From positions 952,728 to 1,016,727 of the forward strand of contig CAUYUJ010003447.1 in the NCBI GenBank assembly GCA_963575745.1: 64,000 nt of DNA. The letters are read 5' to 3'. Under the pieces are notes generated by a model. The model was not told where the DNA came from. It saw nothing but the letters and a program-made list of their open reading frames with translations, and made no database searches. Both the position numbers and the translations under genes were made by a program. This stretch comes from Prorocentrum cordatum (taxonomy: Eukaryota; Sar; Dinophyceae; Prorocentrales; Prorocentraceae). Every line of letters begins with the position of its first letter. Within the stretch, counting starts at the first letter, position 1. This document shows positions 21,441 through 32,640 of this stretch, one piece after another.

Positions 21441-22210
21441 CCCCCGGGGCTTCTCGCCTGAACTGAAGGCCCACAGGGTGCTGATATTTCCAGGAAGCGC
21501 TTCTTAGGGTCAAAAATAAAGATGTATAAGGACCCTGGAGCATTGCAACATCATGAAGCATGGTGGGTTGACTCCTGTCCTCATCATTCTCCTCTTTCCT
21601 CCCTCCATCCTCTCCCCTGACAGCTACCTCCTCCCTGTCGCACCACGACGCTGGTCGAAAAGGCGGGTCGGGCGTTTTGCCTGAGAGGTTCTCACCGCTT
21701 ATGGTCCTGAAACTTCAACTCGGCACATGTGTCACGGATTGAGGGCGGTCCACTTTCAAAATGCGGCTCTCGCATTAGCGCAGCAAGCATTCGCCTCAAA
21801 ACTTTGTGCAAGAGCTACGCGGTTGGAGGGCGAATGGCATTCAAAAATGTTGCATTCGCGTTAGCGGCGCGCAAACCTTTCCTGAAAACTTTGCAGAATG
21901 TTCTAGGATGGCGAGCGGGCCGTTTTCAAAAAAATGGAGTTTCGCCTCATCGCCGCGCGCATGCGTCTTTAACAGCTGCAAGAGTTTCACGGATGAAGGG
22001 CGGTCCGTTTGTCGAAATGTGTCTCTCACCTTAGCGCCACGCACAGTAGTTGTAAAACAGCACAAGAGCTTTATGGATGGAGGGCGGTTTCTAAAAAATA
22101 TGGTTATCGCGCTAGCGCCGCGCACATTCGTCTTGAGAGATTGCAGCCGCTTCGAGGATTCATTTTGGCTCATGTCCCAGAAAGTGTATATCGTCACCGC
22201 GTCAGAATGC

Positions 22211-23049
22211 CAGGGCGCAGCAGCCACGTGCATCCGCGGTGTTGAAGTCCCAGGAATAGCGTCACGGCACGATTCAGGATCGCCAAGACGCGCCAAGATT
22301 CGGGGTGCCAATTCCCAGCAGCGGTACTCTGGCACAGAAACGGATTTTCAAACGGTTGTCTTCCAGCGGGGCTATTCACTCAATAAAAATGAATCCTTGT
22401 AAGGGGCCTGTGAAGACGGAACTTGGGGGGAGGGTTTACACTGGTTCTCATCCTCTTCCTTCTCCTCCTCCTCCTCTCTTCTCCTCCTCCTCCTTATCCT
22501 CTGCATCCTTCGTCTTCTTCTTTATGGATGGTAGCGGCCGCCGCCAGTTTCCCCCTCAAACCCTCGAACGAGACTCGGGGATCGGAGCGCTCTCCCTCGA
22601 CCTTCGCCATGTCGCTCTGCAACTCTCGCGCTCCGACCGACTACATGCAGGTGCGGCCTGATGCAAGGGTGACCTTCGGTGCGCGGCTTGCGGCTTGACG
22701 TTCGCTGCATGCGATGTGGCAGCAGCGGCATGCGGTCTTGTGTGTTCCCCCCACGCGCGCCCATAAAGTCGCGCACCAAAGGTCACGAAGGCAAAGGATC
22801 ACCCCGTACGGTTACTCATACAAGCAATGAGAAGCGAAACCCCCATCACCAGAGCGAGGAGCCACGGAGGTCTTCCTGGTGTTGTGGTCCCACCGTCTCG
22901 CTCGAGACATCTTCGACCGGCAGCTCGGGGAAGCATCGTGGACCTCTTCGCAGGAGGTGGCGTCCACCTGGTGATGGTGGTGCCGCGCTGCCTTGAAGAA
23001 TCATGAGAGGCATCAACGTGCACCTTGGCAGGCCCATGCGGATCTTGGA
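22211..23049. other. No gene recognised
   Basis: A CT-rich tract lies at 22450-22520. The remainder is unique-looking, and no frame on either strand has a recognisable motif. Confidence 0.4.
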
Positions 23050-23700
23050 TCGGCGCTGGGCCCCCTCCTGGCGTGCGGAGCGCGCCAGGGGCGGCACAAC
23101 GCGGGCAAACATCGAGCTGGGATCGCCGATACATCGCCGGTAAATCGGCGATACGGCCCTGGATGGCGATTCCGCGGAAAGCTCTAGACGAATCGCAGCT
23201 GCTGGAAAGCATCCCAAAGCATCCCGAGGCTAAACAAACATTTCATAATCGATTATACACATTCCTCCACCCTACCCGAGGGGACACGTTATGGGGGGCA
23301 CAGACCTAGACTCGGCGATACATCGCCAATAGATCAGCGACAGGCCCGCGAAGCATCTTGGGCTATCACTCGGAGGCATCTGATGGCAAAGTCGCACGCT
23401 CCCGTGCAGGGTTGGCCATCGGGCTTTCAACGGCGATGAATCGGAACTCGGTGGCTGATGTGTTCCCCTTGAGCCTACCCCTCCCTAGCGCTGCCCGTGA
23501 GTAGTACCCCTCGCGCCGGGTCGCCACCCCCCCAGCATCAATCAACATGGCACCACGAGATCGAATCGAATCGAAATGTACATCGGATCGGGCTGCATCG
23601 GCACAGAGCACAGCAACGCCGCGCAAACACCCGGACGCAGCGCATCGCCGGAAAATCGGAAGCGAATCGGCGTGATCTGGCCGAAATCGGTATCGAATTG
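23050..23700. repeat. Second cluster of the 'gATACATCGC' dispersed repeat
   Basis: Units at 23050-23170 and 23275-23440 carry the words found at 6700-7560: AAACATCGAGCTGGGATC (compare AGACATCGAGCCCGGATC at 7280), GATACATCGCC, GATCAGCGACaGGCCC, and CATCGGGC followed by GGCGATGAAtcGGA. Word order is conserved and spacing is not. Confidence 0.55.
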
Positions 23701-25235
23701 CTCAGTGAGTCCGCTCGGTGGGTCCTGCCCCATGTCCACAAGCCAGCGGCTGTTTCCCACTCTGTCGGGAAGAGGCGGTGGCGGGTGGCAATGATAGGGG
23801 CGGGAGAGGAAATCGAGGTGGAAAGCGAAGAAGGAGAAAGAGGGAGGAGACGTAAGAGGAGGACAGGATGAGGGGTGAGGAGGAGCAGGAGGATGAGGAG
23901 GATGGGGAGGAGGGATCCGCGAGCACTTTCTGGCTTGTGCCGAGATCCCTTGGGGGCCCAGGTTTACGAGCATGGAAGATCGTTTTCCCAACCATCATGT
24001 GGAATCGCGTCCTCGTTTGCTCTCCGGCGCGAGGTGGAGAGGAGAAGTCCAGGAGAATGGGTGATGATGAAGGCGAGAGGCAAGGGAGGATGAGGGGAGA
24101 TGGGGATGAATGTGGAAAGGGGATAAGGACGAGGAGAGGCGTAGTTTGAACGGGAGTAGGAGCAAACAGGACGAGACTTCCACGAACAAGAAACAAATGT
24201 GAAGAACGAGAAAATGTCGCCAAAAACGCAATGACACAATCGCAAGCAACTGCCACGCCAGCGTCAACGAATGACACGAGCACGTCTGGTGGAGGCTACA
24301 GTCATCGTGCCATCCTATGGAACGACGATTGAGAAACGGAGGGGGGTTTCTGGCCACGGCGAGCCTCGGCCACGTACCGGGTCCCGGACGTATATCTAAA
24401 GGACGGCCCGAAAACCAGAGCGCCTCCAGTGACAAACTGAGGCCTTGTTTCAGCGCCTTGACTGCAAGAGGAGCGCGCGGAGGGAGCAGAGCCGACACCA
24501 GTGATTGCACCGACAAGATGACTCGAGCCACGGCACGCAGAGCGGAACAGGCAAAAAGATGACGCCAAATGTTTCTCATGCCTGCGGCAGAGGCGAAGCG
24601 ACGAGGAGAGGGGCGCGATGATAGGCCTGGACAGTAGCTCTTCCGACTGGCCCTGTAGTTGGTCGAGGAGCAGGGCGAGGAGGAGTGAAGAGGAAGAGGA
24701 GGGGAAAGGACGGAGGAGGAGGGTGAGGAGGACAGAGGGGCGGAGATGGGGAGGGGGAGGAGGGATGAACGGATGGAGGAGTAGGAGGCAAGCAGATATG
24801 AGCCGCCGACTCGAAGACTATTGGCATTTGCACCAGGAAAGCCCCTCCCCCCCTGGCGCTCCACGAGGAACGGGAAATTGTCCGCAGCCTCAGCTGCTTC
24901 TAGCTGCTCCTGCAAAGCAGCCTCCGCAGCCGCCTTCCAGATGGGGGGCGGAAGGAGCGGGTATTCCTCCTTCTCCGCATACAAGCCCTTCCTGCCTACA
25001 GGCCGTCCCTAGCTCCCTTCCTCCCCCCACTGCCTACAAGCACGCGTGCAGGCCGTCGCTGCCTACGGGCACCCGCGAGACCAAAAGGCAGAACCTATAG
25101 GCGCTACCCGCAGCGCAACTCTGGCTGCGAAAGCCCGCAGAGCCTGTAGGCCTGAAGGCATCGCAAAGGAAGGAGCGCAGCATATAGGCGGAAACCTACC
25201 CAAGAGATCAACCCCAATGGCCACCCTTCATCAGT
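23701..25235. other. GA/CT-rich gene-poor stretch with dispersed repeat R3
   Basis: Purine-rich tracts at 23800-23910 and 24660-24785. 24340-24450 is a diverged copy of 58800-58925: TTTCTGGCCACGGCGAGCC, then ACGGCCCGAA, then TTTCAGCG. No gene is recognised. Confidence 0.5.
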
Positions 25236-25249
25236 TCTCCTGTCTCCTC

Positions 25250-25296
25250 GCTCCTCCTCCTCCTCCTCCTCCTCCTCCTTCTCGTCATCCTCATCC

Positions 25297-25350
<54 letters not shown>

Positions 25351-25965
25351 CCATCATCATCATCACTGCCTGGATCTCTCCGCTGCCTCAAACTTGCTTG
25401 ACCTTCTTTCCTCCTCCTCCTCATCATCATCACCATCATCCAACACCATCACCAACACCACCGCCATCATCAACAACAACGAGAGCAGGCTCCCATCAGC
25501 ATCACCATCGTCACCATCGCCTTCACCATCATGCTCATACTCCTAGCCATCATCATCATCATCATCATTCACATCAGCAGCAGCATGAGCATGAGCATGA
25601 CCATGAGCATGAGCATCAGCATAACCATCATCATCAGCATTATCATCGTCACCATCACCATCACCATCATCATCATCATCAGCATCACCATCAGCATCAT
25701 GATCGTCATCATCATCGGCATCACCGTCCCCATTGCCATCACCACCAGTATCATATTCAACCGCAGCAGCATCAGCAGGACCACCATGACCATCACCATC
25801 AACAGCAACATCATCATTATCAGCCTCGGCAACAGCATCATCATCAATAGCATCATGAGCAGCAGCATCGTCATCATAACAACCATCATCATCACCAACA
25901 CCAGCATCATCATCGTCCGCATCATCATCATCATCAGCATCATCAGCATTATGACTGCTGTTTCA
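25250..25965 (+). repeat. (CAT)n-type array with a (CTC)n head
   Basis: Begins with CTC/CCT repeats (25250-25280) and a pure CAT run to about 25360, then roughly 600 bp of imperfect CAT/CAG/CAC triplets in the same phase. Open frames here encode poly-His, poly-Ile/Ser or poly-Met and are products of the triplet repeat. Confidence 0.9.
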
Positions 25966-26764
25966 CCTTAGTACTACCCATAGTTTTAATTTTACGGATA
26001 TCAAGATCAATACTGAGTGTGATTACTACTAGTACATGTGGTGGACAGCATCACAATAATAATGGCAGTCTCATCGCCATCGCTGTTCATGTTACTCCTC
26101 TGATTCCTTCCTCCCTCCTCCTCCTCCTCCTCCTTTTCACCCCTAGCTCTCATTCCCACCAAACGTATTCCTCTCTCGTCTGTGGCATCGTGTAGGGAAC
26201 CCAGATGGGGGAGGAACGGAGTATAGGATGTATCTGATGGTCTGGGAAGGGGAAGGATGACATGTGGGAAAAGGGATGGAGGAGAAAGGGGAACGGAGGG
26301 AAAACAGTAAGATGCAATGGGGGGGATGGGGGGCAGAGGCGCGGGGGAGGGGGGAGCGCAAAGAAGGGCGGCTGGGGAGGAAGGAGGGGAACTGCAGGGA
26401 AGAATCCAGAACGAGGGGGTAACGAGGGGAAGAAGGGGCGGACGAAAAGGAGGGGGGCTCCAGAGGATAAGGAGAGGATGGGAAAAGGGGAGGAATGAGG
26501 AAAGACGGGAAACGGGAATCTATGAGGATGGACGAGGGGTAAAGCAGAGAAGCCCCTCACGGATGGACCCGCTCGAGAGGAAATCCGCCACCGTGCCTGC
26601 GGCACGTTGAGGCGTGGAAGAATGCCTTGGGCTGCCTGGCAGATTTATGTAATCTTCTAAGGACCACCCACTCTTCGTTCGGCAGACAGGCGACTGCATC
26701 ACCCGTACTGCCGCTTCGACCCTGCGCGGCCACGGCGCCTCCCTGAGGCTCCCCAAGGCTTCCA
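25966..26764. other. No gene recognised
   Basis: Starts with a locally AT-rich patch (25970-26040) that contrasts with the rest of the window. CT-rich (26100-26150) and long GA-rich (26190-26520) tracts follow. Confidence 0.45.
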
Positions 26765-27310
26765 TGACGGCACAGGAAGCCAGCCCACCCAGGCTGTCGA
26801 ACGGCCTCCACAACAGCCCAAGATCGCTCCAAGGCGCCCAGGAAGTCCCCAAGATGGTCCAAGAGGCCTTCAAGACGCCCCAAATGGGCCTCCAAGAGGG
26901 CCCCCAAAGGCGAAAATCATTGATTTGCCTTGGGTGTTTGAAGGATTTGAGGGTTCCCGCCTTTTCGGCCTTCCGATGCTCAACACGGCCGGAGAGGCCC
27001 CTTCAAATCACGCCAAAACGGCCCAAGAGGCCTCCAAGAGGGCCCCAAGACGGACGAAAAGAGCACCAAAGTGGCCAACAGGGCGCCCAAGACGGCCCAA
27101 GAGGGCCCCAAGATGGCCGCAAAAGGAGAGAGAGGGCACAAGCCGAAAATCAGAGCCTTCCGCCCCAAGGGGCCCCAAGGAGGCCCCACATGGCATCCAA
27201 CCAAGAGGCCCCCAAGAGGCCCCCAAGAGGCCCCCAAGTGGTCCCAAAAGGCCCCCCAAAGCCCCAAAAGAGGCCGCAACGAGTCCTCCACAAGGCCCCC
27301 ATGAGGCCTG
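26765..27310 (+). mobile_element. AAG-phased repeat element, copy 3
   Basis: Phased CCAAGA(G/T)GGCC words cover 26815-26910 and 27005-27290. They are separated by a core at 26912-26990 (AAAATCATTGATTTGCC, then CCTTTTCGGCCTTCCGATG) that closely matches 44538-44618. Neither end matching the copies at 19373 and 44207 was found, so this copy is probably truncated. Confidence 0.6.
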
Positions 27311-28525
27311 AGGACTGCCAACACGCCCACGAGAGGCAACGCAGCCCACAACCCAGGCAAGGTGGCGGGACTCGCCGCAAGCAGCTGGACAGCTGGATAT
27401 AGTGACTCTGGCATCGACGAGACATCGTCGAATCATCGCCTTGACGCGAGGCAATGCTTCGTCGGCCATCGACACGTCGAAACGATACGTCGATCGCATC
27501 GCCGACCGTCGATACCTTGCCACGGCGACGAGACGCAGCCGGTTGATTGCCAGCCCGACTACAGCAATCTCCTGGGCAGCGCCAGCGATTCGCGCAGCAA
27601 TGCCCCTCGCCCTCAAGTCCACCGATGCCCATCGCCGATGCCCCTCCCTCCCTCCCCCCCAATTCCACTGACGTCTTCCTCCCCCTCCTTGGCACATACC
27701 GGTCACAACCAGAACAACAAATACAAAATGCTTGGGCCAAGACGCTTCGTAATTGTTCGCTGCTGCTCTCCATCGACTAGCGATGGAGCTTCCGCGATCT
27801 TCTCAAGTTTTGCATGTATGTTTAAGACTAGCACGAAACGTCTGGGTCCACAATCACCTTAGTAGATATGCATCGACTCATTTAAGGTCTTATCTCCGGC
27901 AAGCCAATCGGAGAAGAGCCCTTGTGGACAACCCTACAAGCCACAGTTTGCCCCTTCCGCCACACCTCGAGAAGGCCCCGCTTCATCCTGGGCGGTTCAG
28001 AGATGGGGCCATACAGGGATAGGCCTTGGACATGAAGGGATCCGGGATCCCAGCTTCAACTCAAAGTTCCAGGCCCCTCGTTAGGGTCATATCTTTGAAC
28101 TACCGATCGCCAGCGGACGCCGCCCCCTGGCCCTCCCCCCCACCTCCCCCCCAGCATCCTGCATGGAGGGGGAGGGGGGAGATCTTGCGTGCCGAAAGTC
28201 ACTTGCACGCTTTCTTGGCCCAGCGCCGAGCGCCGAGTGGAGTCGAGGTTGGCGGGGAGGGGCAGGGACAAAATGGCAAAATGTCATGCAAGCAACCTTG
28301 CCGGAATCTAACCTTCACATCCGCCAGTCTGAAAGATTGTCCCTGGCCAGAAGGGTCCCGACCGCTTCCCTGGGTAATGTTTTCGTCTGGATCCACTTTC
28401 GATGGCCCCAGGGTCCGAAAACAGCCCCCGAGGGCCCAAACCATGGAAAGAAAGCAAGGTTGAAACAAAATGCCTGGCGAAGGACAGCACCATATGCAGT
28501 TGTGAGTAAGGCAGTTGTAGTATCG
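27311..28525. other. No gene recognised
   Basis: 27410-27530 is rich in TCGACGA/CATCGTCG words (CATCGACGAGACATCGTCGAATCATCGCC-like, imperfect). A C/G homopolymer-rich patch lies at 28130-28180. No domain is visible in any frame. Confidence 0.4.
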
Positions 28526-28529
28526 TCTC

Positions 28530-29255
28530 CTATGGAGCTCTCTCTATGGGGCCACGACACGTGTGAGGGGTGCGCCGAAATGGGTGCGGCGGGCGCATGC
28601 GAACGCAGCCACTGCTGCGAGAAGTGACACTCCCTATGGGGGGGGCTCGAAGCGTGTGTGAGGTGTGCCGAGATACATGCGGCTTGCACATGCGAACGCA
28701 GTCACTGGGCCTTCGGTGGAGCCCCCTGCGTGGCGACGAAACGTGTGAGGGGTGTGCCGAATTGGGCGCGGTGGGCGCATGCGCATGTAGCCGCTGGGGC
28801 CTGGGGCCTTCGATGGAGCTCCCTATGGGTCCACGAAGCGTGTGAGGCGTGTGCGCATGCGAACGCAGCCACTGGCGCTTCGGTGGAGCTCCCGGTGAGT
28901 CTACGAAGCGTGTGAGGGATTTGCAGAAAGGTGAGCGGCGGGCGCAGGCGAACGCAGCCACTGGGGCCTTCGGTAGAGCCCCGTACGTGTCCACGAAACG
29001 TGTGAGGGGTGTGCGGGCGCATGCGAACGCAGCCACTGGAGCCTTCGGTGGAGCTCCCTATGAGGCCACGAAAACGTGTGAGGAGTGTGCCGAAATGAGT
29101 GCGGCGGGCGCATGACTGTGGGGCACGAAGCGTGTGAGGGGTGTGCCGAAATGGGCGCGTCGGGCCCATGCGAACGCTTGCATGTGGGCCTTCGGTGGAG
29201 CTCCTTACGGCGCCACGAGACATGTGAGGGTTGTACCGAAACAGAGACATGCGCA
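28530..29255 (+). repeat. Minisatellite of about nine units, roughly 54-97 bp each
   Basis: The unit contains CCACGAA(A/G)CGTGTGAGGGGTGTGCCGAAATG in imperfect form, then GGGCGCATGCGAACGCAGCCACTGGGG-like sequence and TTCGGTGGAGCTCCCTATG. The GTGTGAGG box recurs near 28561, 28652, 28744, 28840, 28910, 28999, 29078, 29130 and 29223. Some units keep one frame (Cys-x2-Cys-rich peptides), but several units are shortened by lengths not divisible by three, so I regard it as non-coding. Confidence 0.8.
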
Positions 29256-30263
29256 CGACAGAGGCAAGGATGGGAGGAGGGAGGAGGAGGAGAGGGGAGA
29301 GACGCGGGGCACTCTCTTCACAATGAGGACCCAACACCACAGGATGAGGGGGAGGTCCGCATTCCCAGAACCGCCCCTGGATGGCCGTACAGATTCGAAA
29401 ACAATCCCTACGGGGTCCAGGCTCTGAAAAAGAGTCCCACCATCCGACGGGACGGGACGGACCTCCGACTGCCCCCCCCCCCTTCCCCAGGACGGGGCGG
29501 ACCTCCGGCCGCCACCGTCTGGCCCACCGGCGGCCCTTCAGGGGATCGGCCCCCCTTCCCCCCCTTGCCCGACTGGTGCTTAGTGAGGGCAGCCCTGGGA
29601 GATTTTCGTGGGAACGATCAAAATAGGACGAAACCAAGACAGGGGCAAAATAGAACCGGGATAAGATCTGTGATCTCTGACACCCAACGGTCTGGAGGGT
29701 GGATCAGGCGCCGCGGCTCTTCCATGGCGGTCCAGAATGCCGTGAATCGATGTTCCCTGCTGCTGGAGCCCGTCTCGGGAGGCTACTGCCATCGCTCGGA
29801 CGTCCAATCCCCGTGCAGTGTTCGGTTTCGGGCGCTCATTCATCGCAAGATGAGCCAAGATGCTCTTCGATGCTCCTCGCCAAAAAAATCACACGTCCGA
29901 GCGATGCCAAGATGCTGCATGGGAGAGGCCACGAGAGAGAACACAAAAACCTTCCGAGAGCCACGCGGCCCCAGGAGTGCTGCGGACATGGGGCGCGATA
30001 CACAGGACACAGAGGAACCCTTGATCTGGCAGGGTTGACCTAATCAGACTCGACTGTAAACCAACCAGAGCCCCCAGAACCAGGACACTGCTGGCCACAA
30101 CTTGGAAAGGTCCTCGTAGAGACAATGAAGGATCAAAAACGTTTCAACTCACAGCTGCAATTTTCCCGGGCGTGCCAAGTGTCCCAGGTCACACGCAACA
30201 AATTCTCCGTGTGGAGGGGGGGCCCGAGCCAGGTCAACCCGCACTGCACCGCACTCAAGCCAG
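29256..30263. other. No gene recognised
   Basis: Short C/G-rich repeats of 'GGACCTCCG' type at 29450-29520. The rest is unique-looking with no motif on either strand. Confidence 0.4.
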
Positions 30264-30282
30264 ATTGAGCCAAACTGGACGG
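30264..30282 (-). other. Probable spliced-leader relic with a two-base deletion
   Basis: On the minus strand it begins CCGT, lacks the following AG, then reads CCAGTTTGGCTCAAT. Aligned to the dinoflagellate leader, 17 of 19 positions match with one 2-nt gap. The next 11 bases (TCTGGCTTGAG pattern) weakly resemble a second truncated leader end, as at 5781. The sequence downstream on the minus strand (below 30250) shows no recognisable protein. Confidence 0.45.
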
Positions 30283-32640
30283 CACCACGCAGAAGCAGGA
30301 GGCTTTGGGCCGCAAGTGTACCAACGCCAGAGCCGAATCGAAAACCCGCAGCTCGTCCGTCCTGTCCCTCTCGTGGCCTGGGCGGGCTGCCCCCCCCCCG
30401 GGCTGGCCTTGGCGTCCTCCTCCTCCTGGTTGATCCTGACGGGGGGGGGGCGGCGCAGCGGGAGGGCGCGCGACAACAGGAAGGGGGGTGTCGGAGGGGA
30501 GGAGGGAGGGGGGAGGGAAACGCGGTCTGCGCTTGTGTCATTTTTGACGTCCTACACCACCCTCCCATCCCTTTCCATTGCGTAGGGCACCCCTCATTTC
30601 GCACAGTCAGGACGTCCAAGAGGACAACGACCTCCAAAGGGAACGCGATGCGCACCATTGCATAGCTTTGCTTCAACAATTGCATATCATAGCATTGCTG
30701 CGCAAGGCGTGCCATAACAGATCGACAAACAACATACCATTGCACGGCATGCCAATGCATGGCATGACACTGCGTAGCCCAGCAGATCAATGCATGCATC
30801 CAGAGAACATCGGCACATGCCATAGCAGTGTATGGCATACCATGGCTGCATGGGGGGAGGAAGGAGAGCGGCAGGGCGGGATAAGGACGATAGAAGATAA
30901 TGGAGGAGTGCGTAGAATACTGTTGGGTTGGGCTGGAAGGAACGAGGGGAGGGGATGGAGGGTGAGAGGGGTCAGGTGGGATGCAGTTCCAGGGGTTCTT
31001 GAGAGCGGTCCGAGAACTGCCATCGAGGGCTCGAAGAATTCGAGAGGTTCGACGCGGACGTGCAGGTTCGAGGGGTTCTAAGGAGTAAGTATCATGGTGG
31101 TCCTGGGAGGAGGATGCGAGGAGATGGGGGAGAAAGGAAAAGGGAGGAAGGTGGGGGATCAGAGACGAGCCAGAGAGGCAGGAGCGGGTGCAAAGATCAA
31201 CGGCGCAGGAGGAAGGATGGAAAAAGGGGGAGACGCGTAGGTTCGGGAGGCGCTGCAAGATTCCGAGGTTCAGTAAGGATCTCCAGGACTCTAAGGGGTT
31301 AGGAAGTCGGAGCGGATGACGTAGGATGCAGGAGAAAGAAAGGATAGATGATAAGGCGCGGGAGGAGATATGGTGGTGGGTGGGGAAAATGACAAAAAAA
31401 CAACCCGCGCAGATGAATCACGGCACAAATCTCAAGACGCAACCACAATTCGAAATCCGTGAGAAGCTCCAACTGATCATCTGGCTCTTCTTCATCCACA
31501 ATTTGCGTCTCCTCCTCCACCGCGCCCGCCTCACCCCTTCCTCCTCTCTCCTCTCTCCTCCCTCCCTTTCATCATCCCTCCTCCTCCTCCACCTCCTCCT
31601 CCTCCTCCGCCTCCTCATTCCTCCCTCCTTCACGAACGAACCCTAACCAGCATCCTCATCTTCCCTTCCTTCTTCTGTTTCTATCATCGCCCCTCCTTGT
31701 TCCATGCTCCCTTCTTCCTGCGCCACTCTGCCTCCGTACCGCCTCCACCTCAGATGTCCCCTCCTCCACCTCCGTCGTCGTCCTCGTCTTTCGGCTCCCA
31801 TCCCTCTTCTTCCAACGTTTGCTCATTGTCCGTCCGCTCCCCTCATCTTCGTCTATGGATTGTTTCTCCTGCTCCTGCTCCTGCCCCTCCTCCTCCTGGC
31901 GGAACTTCGGCAACGCCCCTTGCTGCTTCAGCTTCCACAGAGGCGTACCAGAGTACCCGCCGTTACTGGAGACGATGTTGCCCTGAGCGTCATACCAGCC
32001 CCCAATGAGTGGAGGGCGGAGAAACGGGCACAGTGGAAGGGGAGGACGACTCTGACAGGGGAAGGCAACGGCGGAGACGACGACGAGAAGAGATGTGATG
32101 AATATCCAAAGGGTGCCAGTGTTTGATAACGTCCGGTCTGCCCACGGGGGGAGGGGGAGGGAGAGGAGGAAGAAGGCGGAGGATGACGACGACGCCGACG
32201 TCGACGACGACGACAAGAGAGGACAGAAGAGTGGAGAGCGAACAGGCCCGGGAATAGCCGTGGAGGGGGGAGGGGGACGGGATGCGGGAGTGCCTGTGGC
32301 CTCACCCCTCCCTGGGGGGGGCCCACGAGCGCCGGCGCCCATGCTCTTGGAAGGGGTTTCCTGCTCCCCAGGGGCTTGCCTGGCCCGATGACTCGGGGGA
32401 GGACGAACGGCAGGCCCACCCGGCCGACCCCCACTGACTCATCGCTCCGAGGACACAGGAAGATGATGCAAGAAAGAATTGGACGTATATTGAGTTTCCA
32501 CCCGCCACCCAGGACAGGATGGAGAAGGGACGCCCACTCGATGTTTGGAGTAAAAAACGCCTGAAGCATGCTGGAACCTGGGAACGCAATGGGTGTATGT
32601 TTGTAGTGCGGGGTCCTGTGTTCAAACACAGACGCGTCCC
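30283..32640. other. Gene-poor stretch: homopolymer patches, NGCATN-rich segment, GA/CT tracts
   Basis: C- and G-runs at 30390-30460. 30640-30850 is unusually rich in CATTGCA/TGCATGC/CATGCCA words. 31000-31100 has repeated 'aGGTTCGAGgGGTTCTaAGGAG'. CT-rich 31500-31640, and mixed CT tracts at 31700-31900. No coding motif was found. Confidence 0.45.

Larger units (their letters stand above)
19101..22210 (+). repeat. Degenerate ~100-bp repeat array ('agcGCCGCGCACattCGT' units), interrupted
   Basis: The clearest units lie at 21730-22170. Each contains a leucine-zipper-like CT word, 'gATGgAGGGCGGtccattTtcAAAAATG', then 'tTAGCGCCGCGCACATTCGTCttgAAAa'. The starts of the GCCGCGCAC box lie near 21771, 21868, 21951, 22034 and 22117, a spacing of about 83-97 bp. 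Diverged units occur at 19200-19372 and 20424-20600. The array is split by an AAG-phased element (19373-20423) and by a GC-rich patch (20990-21500). No gene is recognised; a 103-codon frame at 20502-20813 is not supported by any motif. Confidence 0.6.

Noticed and set aside
25250-25970. Histidine-rich, Ile-rich and Met-rich proteins on both strands
   Set aside because: Translations of the CAT triplet array; every frame is open because of the repeat.
28530-29255. CRISPR-like array
   Set aside because: Units are longer and more variable than CRISPR repeats, have no constant repeat with unique spacers, no cas genes are present, and the genome is eukaryotic.
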